A stretch of 64,000 bases of DNA from assembly GCF_003667705.1 (NCBI RefSeq), contig NZ_CP033019.1, forward strand, positions 4,402,001 to 4,466,000, written 5' to 3'. The DNA is from Janthinobacterium agaricidamnosum. GTDB lineage: Bacteria; Pseudomonadota; Gammaproteobacteria; Burkholderiales; Burkholderiaceae_D. Positions 20,349-29,650 of the stretch are shown here, piece after piece; within the stretch, counting starts at the first letter, position 1, and each line of letters starts with the position of its first letter. A program made the translations under genes and the position numbers. The notes beneath the pieces were generated by a model. That model made no database searches. It worked only from the letters and a program-made list of their open reading frames with translations, and was not told the origin of the DNA.

Positions 20349-22751
20349 GTGCCGACCCTCACCACCTTGCGTAAAGCCATCCTCATCAGCCTGTACGGCA
20401 GCGCCGCCCTGGCCGCCTTCAGTCCCGCCGCCATGGCCCAGTCCACGGAAGCGGCCGCCACGGACGGTCCCGTGCAAACGGTCAGTGTGGTCGGCTCGCG
20501 CCGGGTCGCCAGCTCCGCCACCGATACCATGGTGCCGGTCGATATCATTCCGATTTCCAAGGTGGCCGAGCAAGGCGGCCAGTTTGACCTGGCGCAATCG
20601 CTGCAATACATCTCGCCCTCGTTCAACTCCACGCGCCAGACGGGCGCCGACGGGGCCGACCTGATCGATTCGGCCGCCCTGCGCGGCCTCGGTTCCGACC
20701 AGACCCTGGTGCTGGTAAATGGCAAGCGGCGCCACACGACGGCCCTGGTCAACCTGTTTGGCGCGCGCAACCGCGGCAACACGGGCACGGACATGAATGC
20801 GATTCCTTTGCTGGCGATCAAGAACGTGCAAGTGCTGCGCGACGGTGCCGCCGCCCAGTACGGCTCGGACGCCATTGCCGGCGTAATCGACATCGAACTG
20901 AAGAAAAGCCTGGGCTGCGAAGCGGTGGCCGGCTACAGCCAGTATTCCGCAGGCGACGGCAAGAATTACATGACGTCCGCCTACTGCGGCATCGCGCTGG
21001 GCGACAAGGGCACGCTGGCCATCACGGGCGAATACCTGGACCGGGGCCGCTCGAACCGGGCCGACGCGGACAGCATGCGCATCATCGGCGACACCAAGTC
21101 CAAGAACAAGACCCTGTACGTCAATGGCGACTACGCCACCAGCGGCACGGGCAAGCTGTACTTCACGGCCGGCGCGCAGACGCGCGACGCGTCCAGCGCC
21201 GCGTTCGGCCGGGGCGGCATCGGCAGTGACGACATCCCTGCGCGCAATTCGGCCGCCATGTACCCGGACGGTTTCGTACCGTTCATTAACGGCAAGATCG
21301 ACGACCAGTACGCCACCATCGGCCACCGCAGCCAGATCGGCGAATGGCATGCGGACTTTTCGCAAACCTATGGCTACAACAAGATGCGCTACGACATCAG
21401 CCATACCCTGAACGCCTCGATCGCCAACCTCGACCTGATGAACGGCGGCAAGGGCGTCAGCGCCAGCAACTTTGACGCGGGCGGCTTCTCGTTCCAGCAG
21501 CTGACCAGCAACGCCGATTTCAGCCGCTACTACGATACGGTGATGAGCGGCATGAACGTGGCCTTCGGCGCCGAGTACCGCAGCGAGGAATACAAGATCA
21601 TGGCCGGCGAACCGGGCTCCTACATCGACGCCGACGGCGTGGGCGTGGGCGGCAACGGCCGTAGCCAGGGCTTTCCCGGCTTCCAGCCCGGCGATGCCAC
21701 CAAGGCCAGACGCCACAGCATCGCCGCGTATGGCGACGTGGAACTGGACTGGACGGAACGTCTGAAAACCCAGGCCGCCCTGCGCTACGAAAAATTCAGC
21801 GATTTCGGTTCCACCGTGACGGGCAAGCTGGCCGCCAGCTACAAAGTGGCGCCCAACGTGCTGCTGCGCGGCTCGGCCAGCACGGGCTTCCGCGCGCCAT
21901 CGCTGCAGCAAGTGTATTTCTCGTCCACCTTTACCGACTTCGTCAGCGGCGTCGCCACCGACGTGGTGCTGGCGCCCAATGGCGGCGCCGTCGCCAACGC
22001 GGCCGGCATTCCCAAGCTGAAAGAGGAAAAATCCACCAGCTTTACGTTTGGCGCTACCTGGACGCCGACGCAGGCCATTTCCGTGACGGCCGACTTGTAC
22101 AATATCAAGATCAAGGACCGCATCGTGCTGTCGGGCCGCTTCAATGCCGGTAACTATCCTGACCTGGCCGCGCGCCTGGCCCTGCTGGGCGTGATGGAAG
22201 CGCAATTTTTCGTCAATTCCGTCGACACGCGCACGCGCGGGCTGGACCTGACGGCCTCGCACAAGGGAGAATTCGCCGGCAACCGCCTGAACACCTTCCT
22301 GGCCTTGAATTTGAGCAAAACGGAAGTGACGAAAGTCAAGACGCCCGCCTCGCTGACGGGCTTTGAAGACGTGCTGCTGTCCGAGCGCGAACGCCTGTTC
22401 ATCGAACAGGGCGGCCCCCGTTCGAAAGCCACCCTGGGCTTCGACTACATCACGGGCAAGCTGGAGTCGGACCTGCGCATCATTTATTTTGGCCCGCAAA
22501 CCCTGGGCACCTTCAGCGGCACGGCCGAGGGCGTACCGAACGCCCGCTACGCGGCCAAGACCTCGGCCGACCTGAGCTTCACCTACAGCATCAACAAAAA
22601 TACCAAGCTGACCTTTGGCGGCAACAACATCTTCAACGTCAAGCCCACCACGCAAAACGCAGACGAGACGGACAACGGCTTCAAATACGACAGCGTGCAG
22701 TTCGGCCTGAACGGCGCCTCGTATTTCGGCCGGCTGTGGGTGAAGTTCTAA
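20349..22751 (+). CDS. TonB-dependent outer-membrane receptor, ligand unknown
   Basis: The 800-aa product has a signal peptide (TLRKAILISLYGSAALAAF…AMAQS), a TonB-box-like start, and a plug with LRGLGSDQTLVLVNGKRRH and VLRDGAAAQYGSDAIAGVIDIELK. A long barrel ends in GRLWVKF. I chose GTG at 20349 because ttggag lies eight bases upstream and the signal peptide then begins correctly; a GTG at 20280 would add an unlikely 23-residue leader. Two cysteine-containing plug segments are present. There is no transporter, sigma or anti-sigma gene nearby to suggest a ligand, and no Fur box seen. An intrinsic terminator follows. Confidence 0.92.
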   Translation: MPTLTTLRKAILISLYGSAALAAFSPAAMAQSTEAAATDGPVQTVSVVGSRRVASSATDTMVPVDIIPISKVAEQGGQFDLAQSLQYISPSFNSTRQTGADGADLIDSAALRGLGSDQTLVLVNGKRRHTTALVNLFGARNRGNTGTDMNAIPLLAIKNVQVLRDGAAAQYGSDAIAGVIDIELKKSLGCEAVAGYSQYSAGDGKNYMTSAYCGIALGDKGTLAITGEYLDRGRSNRADADSMRIIGDTKSKNKTLYVNGDYATSGTGKLYFTAGAQTRDASSAAFGRGGIGSDDIPARNSAAMYPDGFVPFINGKIDDQYATIGHRSQIGEWHADFSQTYGYNKMRYDISHTLNASIANLDLMNGGKGVSASNFDAGGFSFQQLTSNADFSRYYDTVMSGMNVAFGAEYRSEEYKIMAGEPGSYIDADGVGVGGNGRSQGFPGFQPGDATKARRHSIAAYGDVELDWTERLKTQAALRYEKFSDFGSTVTGKLAASYKVAPNVLLRGSASTGFRAPSLQQVYFSSTFTDFVSGVATDVVLAPNGGAVANAAGIPKLKEEKSTSFTFGATWTPTQAISVTADLYNIKIKDRIVLSGRFNAGNYPDLAARLALLGVMEAQFFVNSVDTRTRGLDLTASHKGEFAGNRLNTFLALNLSKTEVTKVKTPASLTGFEDVLLSERERLFIEQGGPRSKATLGFDYITGKLESDLRIIYFGPQTLGTFSGTAEGVPNARYAAKTSADLSFTYSINKNTKLTFGGNNIFNVKPTTQNADETDNGFKYDSVQFGLNGASYFGRLWVKF

Positions 22752-22772
22752 TCACCGTGTCCACCTGAAGAA

Positions 22773-22810
22773 ACAGCGGCTGCGCCGGCATGGGCAGCCG
22801 CTGTTTTTTT
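22773..22810 (+). terminator. Intrinsic terminator of the TonB receptor gene
   Basis: An 11-bp stem (acagcggctgc / gcagccgctgt) with a 10-base loop is followed by seven T residues, 22 bases after the stop codon. This is a textbook rho-independent terminator. Confidence 0.9.
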
Positions 22811-22869
22811 GCATCAACTCCCGGTCGGCAGTCGCTGGACGAGGGATGGCTCCCTCTCGTCTAGGCAAT

Positions 22870-23265
22870 TCAGACCGGACAGTTCAACATCCACTGCACC
22901 CCGAACCGGTCGGTCAATTTACCGAAATAATCGCCCCAAATCTGTACGGCGAGCGGTGTCGTGACCACACCTTGATCCGCCAACTTGTCAAACAACTGTT
23001 TTGTTAACTGCCTGTCCTTCATCTGCAAAATATGCGCAGACCCTCGCATTGGCTCCGCATCATCATTATCCGAAGCAAAGAACAACACGCCTGGTCCCTC
23101 AAACCGTGCATGCATGATTTTCCCGCGCATGGCTTCATGCGGGACCGGCATGCCATCGACGCCAAATCGCAAGACATCGGTAATCGTGCCCAGCCCGCAT
23201 TGCGTGTAGAACCCCAGTGCTTCTTCGCACATCGTGGTAAAGAATAGATAGTTAGATAATTGCAT
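22870..23265 (-). CDS. VOC-superfamily (glyoxalase/PhnB-like) protein
   Basis: The 131-aa product begins MQLSNYLFFTTMCEEALGFY, the PhnB/VOC pattern, and ends with the second half-motif WGDYFGKLTDRFGVQWMLNC, as in PhnB-like proteins of the vicinal-oxygen-chelate fold. Function in this subfamily is generally unknown, and the metal ligands cannot be assigned confidently. Base composition is lower in GC than the flanks, which hints at recent acquisition. It stands alone, convergent with the TonB receptor gene and divergent from the YcaO gene. Confidence 0.85.
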   Translation of the reverse strand: MQLSNYLFFTTMCEEALGFYTQCGLGTITDVLRFGVDGMPVPHEAMRGKIMHARFEGPGVLFFASDNDDAEPMRGSAHILQMKDRQLTKQLFDKLADQGVVTTPLAVQIWGDYFGKLTDRFGVQWMLNCPV

Positions 23266-23522
23266 CAGCTCATCCTTGAAATAGTGCAGGCAAAGCGAAA
23301 GTAAAAAGGCGGTGAACCGCAGGGGATTCAGTGGCGGTCAACACCCCCGGTACTGCTCCCATGGAGGATAGCCACTTATCGAACCGAAAAACTCATGTAT
23401 TGTCACGACAACAGGGGGGGGAACCGCTCCCGGCCAGCGCTGCCGCGGTGAACAATCTTTGTCCCGCGGCGGAAAGCAAGGATAATAGCGCCTAACTCAT
23501 AAGCACAGTATTGGATTACCTC

Positions 23523-25721
23523 ATGGAAATTAAAGTCAACTTTCTCGACAAGCTGCGTCTCGAAGCCAAGTTCGACGATTTTACGGTCATCGCCGACCAG
23601 CCCATCCGCTACAAGGGCGATGGCTCGGCGCCTGGCCCGTTCGATTACTTTTTGGCATCGTCGGCACTGTGCGCCGCGTACTTCGTAAAGTTGTATTGCG
23701 ATACGCGCAATATTTCCACGGAAAATATCCGTCTGTCGCAAAACAATATCGTCGATCCGGAAAACCGTTACCAGCAGATTTTCAAGATCCAGGTCGAGCT
23801 GCCGGCCGATATCTCGGCCAAGGACCGCCAGGGCATCCTGCGCTCGATCGACCGTTGCACGGTGAAAAAAGTGGTGCAGACGGGTCCCGAGTTCGTCATT
23901 GAAGAAGTCGAGAACCTGGATGCCGATGCCCAGGCCTTGCTGGCCCTGAATCCCGCCCCGGGCGCGAGTACCTATATCGTCGGCAAGGATTTGCCGCTGG
24001 AACAGACCATCGCCAATATGTCGGGCCTGCTGGCGGGCCTGGGCATCAAGATCGAAATCGCCTCGTGGCGCAACATCATTCCGAACGTGTGGTCGCTGCA
24101 TATCCGCGATGCGCATTCGCCCATGTGCTTTACCAACGGCAAGGGCGCGACCAAGGAAAGCGCGCTGGCGTCGGCCCTGGGCGAGTATATCGAGCGCCTC
24201 AGCAACAACCATTTCTACGCGGGGTCGTTCTGGGGCAACGACATCGCCAACGCGGATTTTGTCCATTACCCGAACGAGCGCTGGTTCAAGCCGGGCCGCA
24301 AGGATGCGCTGCCGAAGGAAATCCTCGATGCGTACACCCTGGGCATCTACGACCCCGATGGCGAACTGCGCGGCTCGCACCTGATCGACACCAATTCCGG
24401 CAATGCCGAGCGCGGCATCTGCTCGCTGCCATACGTGCGCCATTCCGACGGCGAGGTCGTGTATTTCCCGTCGAACCTGATCGAAAATCTATATGTCAGC
24501 AATGGCATGAGCGCCGGCAATACTTTGGTCGAAGCCCAGGTGCAATGTCTGTCGGAAATTTTCGAACGGGCCGTCAAGCGCGAAATCATCGAAGGTGAGA
24601 TCGCCCTGCCCGACGTGCCGCAGGAAGTGCTGGCGAAATATCCGGGCATCCTGGCCGGTATCCAGGGGCTGGAAGAACAGGGTTTCCCCGTGCTGGTGAA
24701 AGATGCGTCGCTGGGCGGCGTGTACCCGGTGATGTGCGTCACTCTGATGAACCCGCGCACGGGCGGCGTGTTTGCCTCGTTCGGCGCGCACCCGAGCCTG
24801 GAAGTGGCGCTCGAGCGCAGCCTGACGGAATTGCTGCAGGGCCGCAGTTTCGAAGGCTTGAACGACTTGCCGCAGCCGACGTTTGCCAGCGAAGCCGTCA
24901 CCGAGCCGAACAACTTCGTCGAACACTTCATCGATTCGAGCGGCATCGTCTCGTGGCGCTTTTTCAGCGCCAAGGCCGATTACGATTTTGTCGAGTGGGA
25001 TTTTTCCGGCCACGGCGAAAACTCGAATGCCGAGGAAGCGGCGACCCTGTTCGCCATCCTCGCCGACATGGGCAAGGAAGTGTACACGGCCGTGTATGAC
25101 CAGCTGGGCGCCACCGCCTGCCGCATCCTCGTGCCCGGTTATTCCGAGGTGTATCCGGTCGAAGATTTGATCTGGGACAACACCAACAAGGCGCTGCTGT
25201 TCCGCGCCGACATCCTGAACCTGCATCAGCTGGACGATGCCAGCCTGGAAGACTTGCTCGACCGGCTGGAAAACAGCGAACTCGACGAGTACGGCGACAT
25301 CGCCACCCTGATCGGCATCGAGTTTGACGAAAACACGGTGTGGGGCCAGCTGACGACCCTGGAATTGAAGCTGCTGATTCATCTCGCCTTGCAGCAATTC
25401 GAGGAAGCAAAAGAGCTGGTGGAAACCTTCCTGCAGTACAACGACAACACGCTCGAACGCAAACTGTTCTATCAAGCCTTGAACGTGGTGCTGGAAGTGG
25501 AACTCGATGACGAACTGGAGCTGGACGATTACGTGGTCAATTTCCGCCGCATGTTTGGCAAGGAACGCATGGATGCGGTGCTGGGCTCGGTGGACGGCAG
25601 CGTGCGCTTCTTCGGCCTGACCCCGACCAGCATGCAGCTGGAAGGCCTCGACAGGCACCAGCGCCTGATCGACAGCTTCAAGAAACTGCACACGGCGCGC
25701 GCCAGGGCGGCTGCCGCCTGA
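23523..25721 (+). CDS. OsmC–YcaO fusion protein
   Basis: The 732-aa protein joins an OsmC-like domain (about 1–140; YKGDGSAPGPFDYFLASSALCAAYFV and the second conserved Cys in IDRCTVKKVV) to a YcaO ATP-binding domain. The YcaO motifs include GKGATKESALASALGEYIERLS, EAQVQCLSEIFERAVK and RSLTELLQGR. A C-terminal helical region contains TPR-like acidic helices. E. coli YcaO supports RimO in beta-methylthiolation of ribosomal protein S12; this longer OsmC-fused form is probably related. The C-terminus lacks the PxPxP seen in azoline-forming YcaO enzymes and no precursor peptide is nearby. It is followed after 15 bases by a DsbA-fold protein. Confidence 0.9.
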   Translation: MEIKVNFLDKLRLEAKFDDFTVIADQPIRYKGDGSAPGPFDYFLASSALCAAYFVKLYCDTRNISTENIRLSQNNIVDPENRYQQIFKIQVELPADISAKDRQGILRSIDRCTVKKVVQTGPEFVIEEVENLDADAQALLALNPAPGASTYIVGKDLPLEQTIANMSGLLAGLGIKIEIASWRNIIPNVWSLHIRDAHSPMCFTNGKGATKESALASALGEYIERLSNNHFYAGSFWGNDIANADFVHYPNERWFKPGRKDALPKEILDAYTLGIYDPDGELRGSHLIDTNSGNAERGICSLPYVRHSDGEVVYFPSNLIENLYVSNGMSAGNTLVEAQVQCLSEIFERAVKREIIEGEIALPDVPQEVLAKYPGILAGIQGLEEQGFPVLVKDASLGGVYPVMCVTLMNPRTGGVFASFGAHPSLEVALERSLTELLQGRSFEGLNDLPQPTFASEAVTEPNNFVEHFIDSSGIVSWRFFSAKADYDFVEWDFSGHGENSNAEEAATLFAILADMGKEVYTAVYDQLGATACRILVPGYSEVYPVEDLIWDNTNKALLFRADILNLHQLDDASLEDLLDRLENSELDEYGDIATLIGIEFDENTVWGQLTTLELKLLIHLALQQFEEAKELVETFLQYNDNTLERKLFYQALNVVLEVELDDELELDDYVVNFRRMFGKERMDAVLGSVDGSVRFFGLTPTSMQLEGLDRHQRLIDSFKKLHTARARAAAA

Positions 25722-25736
25722 CCCAGGAGCGATACC

Positions 25737-26336
25737 ATGGCCGCACTGGAATTCTGGTTCGATTTCGGCAGCAACTACAGCTACCTGAGCGCCATGCGCA
25801 TCGACGCGCTGGCGCGTGAAAAGCAGGTCCATGTGATCTGGAAACCCTTCCTGCTGGGCGTCGTCTTCAAGGCGCTGGGCTGGGAGACGTCGCCCTTCGT
25901 CCTGCAAAAAATCAAGGGCGACTACACGTGGCGCGACATGGCGCGCCAGTGCGAAAAGTACGGCTTGCCATGGCAGCAGCCGGGCGTCTTCCCCCGCACG
26001 GCCCTGCTGCCCATGCGCGTGGCGCTGATCGGCGCGGACCAGGGGTGGATTGCGCCCTTTGCGCGCCGCATGATGACGATGAATTTTGCCGCGGACCGCG
26101 ATATCGACAACATCGCGGCCGTCAGCGAGGCCCTGGAGGAACTGGGCCTCGATGCACGCGCCATCCTGGCGCTGGCTTTGACACAGGACAACAAGCTGCG
26201 GCTGCGCCGCCAGACTGAGCAGGCACAAGCGCTGAAGCTGTTCGGCGCCCCCAGTTTCCTCAGCGGCGGCGAACTCTTCTGGGGCAACGACCGGCTCGAC
26301 GATGCGCTGGCGCATGCGGCAGCCAGCCGCCGTTAA
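25737..26336 (+). CDS. DsbA-family/2-hydroxychromene-2-carboxylate isomerase-like protein
   Basis: The 199-aa product has a kappa-GST/DsbA-like fold. It starts ALEFWFDFGSNYSYLSAMRI, where the serine of SxYSYL replaces the DsbA CxxC, as in HCCA isomerases. It ends with the FGAPSFLSGGELFWGNDRL motif of that family. A glutathione-dependent isomerase or thiol-transfer role is likely; no naphthalene pathway is nearby, so that substrate is doubtful. A caggagc SD precedes the ATG. The 15-base gap to the OsmC–YcaO gene suggests one operon, with a shared thiol/sulfur theme. Its stop is two bases from the stop of the convergent next gene. Confidence 0.88.
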   Translation: MAALEFWFDFGSNYSYLSAMRIDALAREKQVHVIWKPFLLGVVFKALGWETSPFVLQKIKGDYTWRDMARQCEKYGLPWQQPGVFPRTALLPMRVALIGADQGWIAPFARRMMTMNFAADRDIDNIAAVSEALEELGLDARAILALALTQDNKLRLRRQTEQAQALKLFGAPSFLSGGELFWGNDRLDDALAHAAASRR

Positions 26337-26338
26337 AC

Positions 26339-27487
26339 TCAGCCGCCCGCCAGCGCTGCGATCTCTTTCTGCATGTTGTCAATCGCCCGCTCGTTGTACT
26401 GGTCAGCGAAATACGCATCGCCAAACAGCTGGCCCGCCTGCGCCTTGCCGCACAGATGCTGCAGCGCCAGGCTCCGCTGCTCGTTGAAACGCGCGGGGTC
26501 CACGTGCGCGTATTCGCGGCCGATGGCTTGCGTGTAGGCCTGGTACACCTCGTCATCCTGCCCCAGGATGGCCAGGTCGGCGCTGAGCATGGCGTCTTTC
26601 AACGCGTGGCTGATGCCGGGGCCCTGGAAATGGTCGGTGGCGCGTATCAATTGCGCTACATCCTGATTATCGCCCGCATCGAGGCCGCTGGCCAGCCACA
26701 GCTGGGCACTCGCCTCTTCGCTCGAATACAGGGTATCGTCGTCGTGGCTGTAGACGGCATCGTGGAACCAGAACGCCTTCTTGACCAGCGCGCTGTCGCG
26801 CTTGGGCGCATAGGTGTTGTCGGCCCACACGCGGATTTCGGACAGGCCGTGCACCAGATGGTCGAGGTTGTGATAGTGGCGGTCCGCGCCGCCATACGCC
26901 TGCGGTCCCGTCAGGTGCGCGAACCAGTGGTCCGCCAGCGCGATGTCGGCCTGCGAGGCGGTCGCGTAGTGCCACAGCGCTTCCCACTCCTTGCGCAGGC
27001 AGTCGAGTATCCACGCCTGGTAGGCCGGACCGGGAACGAATTTCTTCATAGTCCAGTTCCAGCCGACAGGCCCTTCCAGCGCCTTGACGAAGCTGGAACT
27101 GACGGAACCGAGGTCGCGCGGCGGCATGACGAAGATGGTCTTGGCGCCCTGCAGCACATCCACGTTCGTTTGCTGGATCAGGTTTTCATAGTCGAAATCG
27201 GCCGTCGTGCGGATGCCGCGGATCAGGTAGTCGCAGCCGTGCTTTTTCGCCGCGCGCGCCGTGTAGTCGCCCTTGACGATGACCACCTGCACATTGTCCC
27301 AGCCGCACTCGCGCGCGCTCTGCTCGATGATGCGCTTGCGGTCTTCGGCGGGAAATTGGGGACGCTTGGCGGGGTTTTGCGACAGGAACACGATCACCTC
27401 GTCGGCGAGCGAACGCGCTTCACCGATCACCCACATGTGGCCGTTGGTGATGGGGTCGAGGGTTCCTGAAAATCCGATTCTCTGCAT
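26339..27487 (-). CDS. CoaD-like nucleotidyltransferase fused to HD phosphohydrolase domain
   Basis: The 382-aa protein has two enzyme domains. Residues 1–165 resemble phosphopantetheine adenylyltransferase: SGTLDPITNGH (HxGH-type nucleotide loop), YLIRGIRTTADFDYE, SVSSSFVKAL and a C-terminal helix. Residues about 175–380 resemble the COG4339 group of HD-superfamily proteins: RHYHNLDHL, AFWFHDAVYS and a later LIRATDHF/SADLAILG segment supply the metal ligands. CoaD is normally a single 160-aa domain, so the fusion is unusual. It may be a second, specialised CoA-related or nucleotide-handling enzyme rather than the housekeeping CoaD. The ATG at 27487 has acggag upstream. Confidence 0.85.
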   Translation of the reverse strand: MQRIGFSGTLDPITNGHMWVIGEARSLADEVIVFLSQNPAKRPQFPAEDRKRIIEQSARECGWDNVQVVIVKGDYTARAAKKHGCDYLIRGIRTTADFDYENLIQQTNVDVLQGAKTIFVMPPRDLGSVSSSFVKALEGPVGWNWTMKKFVPGPAYQAWILDCLRKEWEALWHYATASQADIALADHWFAHLTGPQAYGGADRHYHNLDHLVHGLSEIRVWADNTYAPKRDSALVKKAFWFHDAVYSHDDDTLYSSEEASAQLWLASGLDAGDNQDVAQLIRATDHFQGPGISHALKDAMLSADLAILGQDDEVYQAYTQAIGREYAHVDPARFNEQRSLALQHLCGKAQAGQLFGDAYFADQYNERAIDNMQKEIAALAGG

Positions 27488-27583
27488 GCTGCGCTCCGTG
27501 GTCTGGTTCTGCTTGTTTCGCAGACAATATAGGGCCACGGCGCGCGCGTCAATGCAACATGCCAAAGATGACGATTAAAACGC

Positions 27584-28921
27584 TCATTTCACGGCTTGCG
27601 GGAATTCCACGCGCACGCACAGGCCGCCCAGGCGCTCGGATTTGTCGAGCACCAGACGCGCGCCATGGCGCTCGGCGATGGCCTTGATGATGGCCAGGCC
27701 CAGGCCGCTGCCGTTGGCGTCCGTGCCGGGCACGCGGTAGAAGCGGCTGAAGACGCGCTCGCGCTCGTCGGGCGGGATGCCGGGGCCGCTGTCTTCCACC
27801 GATAACGTCACGCCGACGGGGCTGGCGCGCAGGTCGATGTCGACGGTGCCGCCCTGCGGCGTGTACTTGATGGCGTTGTCGACCAGGTTGCGCAGCATGA
27901 TGTTGAGCGCATCGGCCTGGCCGGCCACCTTGGCCGGGTCCATGTGGTGCAGGCCCAGGTCGATCTTGCGCGCCTGCGCGATGCCGGCCATGTCGCCCAG
28001 CGCGCGCTTGACGACGTCGTTCAAGTCCACCGCCTGCAGCTGGTCGCCGCTGGCGGCGCTCGCTTCCTGGCGCGCCAGTACCAGCAGCTGCTCGACCAGG
28101 CGCGTGGCCCGCTCGATGCCGGCGCTCACGCGGCTGATCGCCAGGCTGCGCTTTTCCTGCGATTCGGCCCGCTCCAGGCTCAATACCTGCAGTTTCAATG
28201 CCGCCAGCGGCGTGCGCAATTCATGCGCGGCGTCGGCGACGAAATGCTGCTGCGCGTCGAACGCCGTTTTGACGCGGCCGAACAAAAGATTGAGCTCATG
28301 CACCAGGGGCCGTACTTCGTCGGGCAAGCCCGCTTCCGAAACGGGTGACAGATCGTCCGCCTGGCGCGCCGCCACCTGCTTGCGCACGCGCGAGACGGGC
28401 GCCAGCGAACCGCTGACGACCCACCAGACGACGAGCATCAGGATAGGCGCCATCAGGGCAATCGGCCCCACCGTGCGCAGCGCAAGGCTGCCGGCCATGC
28501 GCTTGCGCACGGCCATGTCCTGGGCGATCTGCACGGTCTGGGAACTGGTTTGCACGGAAAAGATGCGGTAGGTGGTGCCGTTGGCTTTCACGTTCGAAAA
28601 GCCCAGCACGGCGCGCTGCGGCAGTTCCGCGCGCGTGATCGAACGGAACACCTGCACGCCGTCCGGCGTCCATACCTGCACCACCATATCGTTGTTGACG
28701 GGGTCGGCCGGCAAGGCTTGCGCGTGGTTGGCCAGCGGCGCGCCGGAGCGCAGCGACAGGGCCATCTGCTGCATGTGGTAATCGAAAATCTGGTCGGCAT
28801 CGTACAGGGCGCTGCGGTAGGCGATCGAGGCCTGCGCCAGGGCCGCCATGATGATGGCCGCCAGCAAAAACCACAGCAGGCGGCCGCGCAGCGAGTGCGT
28901 CACCGTGACCTTCATCCTCAT
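27584..28921 (-). CDS. Sensor histidine kinase, QseC/TctE-like
   Basis: The 445-aa inner-membrane kinase has two spans (about 14–34 and 151–171) enclosing a periplasmic sensor of about 115 residues. A HAMP-like linker, a HisKA domain with the phospho-acceptor H233 in AADAHELRTPLA-type sequence, and an HATPase_c domain with N (LRNLVDNAIKYTP), G1 (DSGPGIPP) and G2 (GSGLGLAI) boxes follow. It overlaps the response-regulator gene by four bases, so they are co-translated. Periplasmic-stress or cation/phenolic signals are sensed by relatives; the ligand here is unknown. Downstream of degP, an envelope-stress role is plausible. Confidence 0.93.
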   Translation of the reverse strand: MRMKVTVTHSLRGRLLWFLLAAIIMAALAQASIAYRSALYDADQIFDYHMQQMALSLRSGAPLANHAQALPADPVNNDMVVQVWTPDGVQVFRSITRAELPQRAVLGFSNVKANGTTYRIFSVQTSSQTVQIAQDMAVRKRMAGSLALRTVGPIALMAPILMLVVWWVVSGSLAPVSRVRKQVAARQADDLSPVSEAGLPDEVRPLVHELNLLFGRVKTAFDAQQHFVADAAHELRTPLAALKLQVLSLERAESQEKRSLAISRVSAGIERATRLVEQLLVLARQEASAASGDQLQAVDLNDVVKRALGDMAGIAQARKIDLGLHHMDPAKVAGQADALNIMLRNLVDNAIKYTPQGGTVDIDLRASPVGVTLSVEDSGPGIPPDERERVFSRFYRVPGTDANGSGLGLAIIKAIAERHGARLVLDKSERLGGLCVRVEFPQAVK

Positions 28922-29577
28922 GCCTTGGGCACCATGTAGCCGAGGCCGCGCACGTTCTGGATCAAGTCGCTGCCCAGCTTCTTGCGCAAGCCGTGGATAT
29001 ACACTTCCACGGCATTGCTGTTGACTTCATCTTTCCAGCTGTACAGCTTTTCTTCCAGCTGCGCGCGCGACAGCACGATGCCGGGACGCGCGATCAACGC
29101 TTCCAGCACGGCCCATTCGCGCGCCGACAGGTTGACGGGATGGCCCTCGGCGATCACTTCGCGCGTCAGCGGATTGATGGAGACGCCCTGGTGCTCGAAG
29201 ACCGGTTCCGGCCGCCCCGAGGCGCGCCGCAGCAGGGCGCGGATGCGCGCCAGCAGTTCGTCGAGGTCGTACGGTTTTAATACGTAATCGTCGGCGCCCG
29301 CGTCGAGGCCGGCGATGCGCTGCTCGATGGCATCGCGCGCCGTGGCGACCAGCACCGGCGTGTCGAGCTTGCGCAAGCGCATCGAGCGCAGCACGTCGAG
29401 ACCGTCCTTGCGGGGCAAGCCCAGGTCCAGCAGCACCAGGTCATAGGTCTGCGTCTGCAGGGCCGTATCGGCCATGTCGCCATCCTTGACCCAGTCCACC
29501 GCGTAATGCTCGGCGCGCAGCAAGTCGAGCACCACCTCGCCGATCATCGTGTCGTCTTCTACCAGCAATAGCCGCAT
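28918..29577 (-). CDS. OmpR/QseB-family response regulator
   Basis: The 219-aa regulator has a receiver domain with acidic pocket E7/D8/D9, phospho-acceptor D51 (LLDLGLPRKDG) and K101. A winged-helix DNA-binding domain ends in NAVEVYIHGLRKKLGSDLIQNVRGLGYMV. The ATG at 29577 is chosen because aaggag precedes it; a further upstream start would be inside a repeat-flanked spacer. It partners the kinase at 27584–28921. It follows degP after about 70 bases that contain a palindromic repeat, so the three genes may share control. Confidence 0.95.
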   Translation of the reverse strand: MRLLLVEDDTMIGEVVLDLLRAEHYAVDWVKDGDMADTALQTQTYDLVLLDLGLPRKDGLDVLRSMRLRKLDTPVLVATARDAIEQRIAGLDAGADDYVLKPYDLDELLARIRALLRRASGRPEPVFEHQGVSINPLTREVIAEGHPVNLSAREWAVLEALIARPGIVLSRAQLEEKLYSWKDEVNSNAVEVYIHGLRKKLGSDLIQNVRGLGYMVPKA

Positions 29578-29618
29578 GGCCGCTCCTTTTTTATTTATTT
29601 GCCCCATAGCGGAAGGCT

Positions 29619-29645
29619 GGGGTCAGACCCGGCGGGTCTGACCCC
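29619..29645. repeat. GGGGTCAGACCC palindromic repeat, copy 2
   Basis: The element has the same 12-bp perfect arms as the copy at 14657, with spacer ggc, and an aaggct sequence on its left flank as in the other copies. It sits between the degP stop and the response-regulator start. There is no T-tract on either side, so here it looks like a dispersed repeat that could form an mRNA hairpin rather than a terminator. Confidence 0.85.
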
Positions 29646-29650
29646 GGTAT

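Noticed and set aside
23523..25721. RiPP (azoline) cyclodehydratase role for the YcaO gene
   Set aside because: The protein ends in an Ala-rich tail without PxPxP and no precursor peptide or partner dehydrogenase is nearby.
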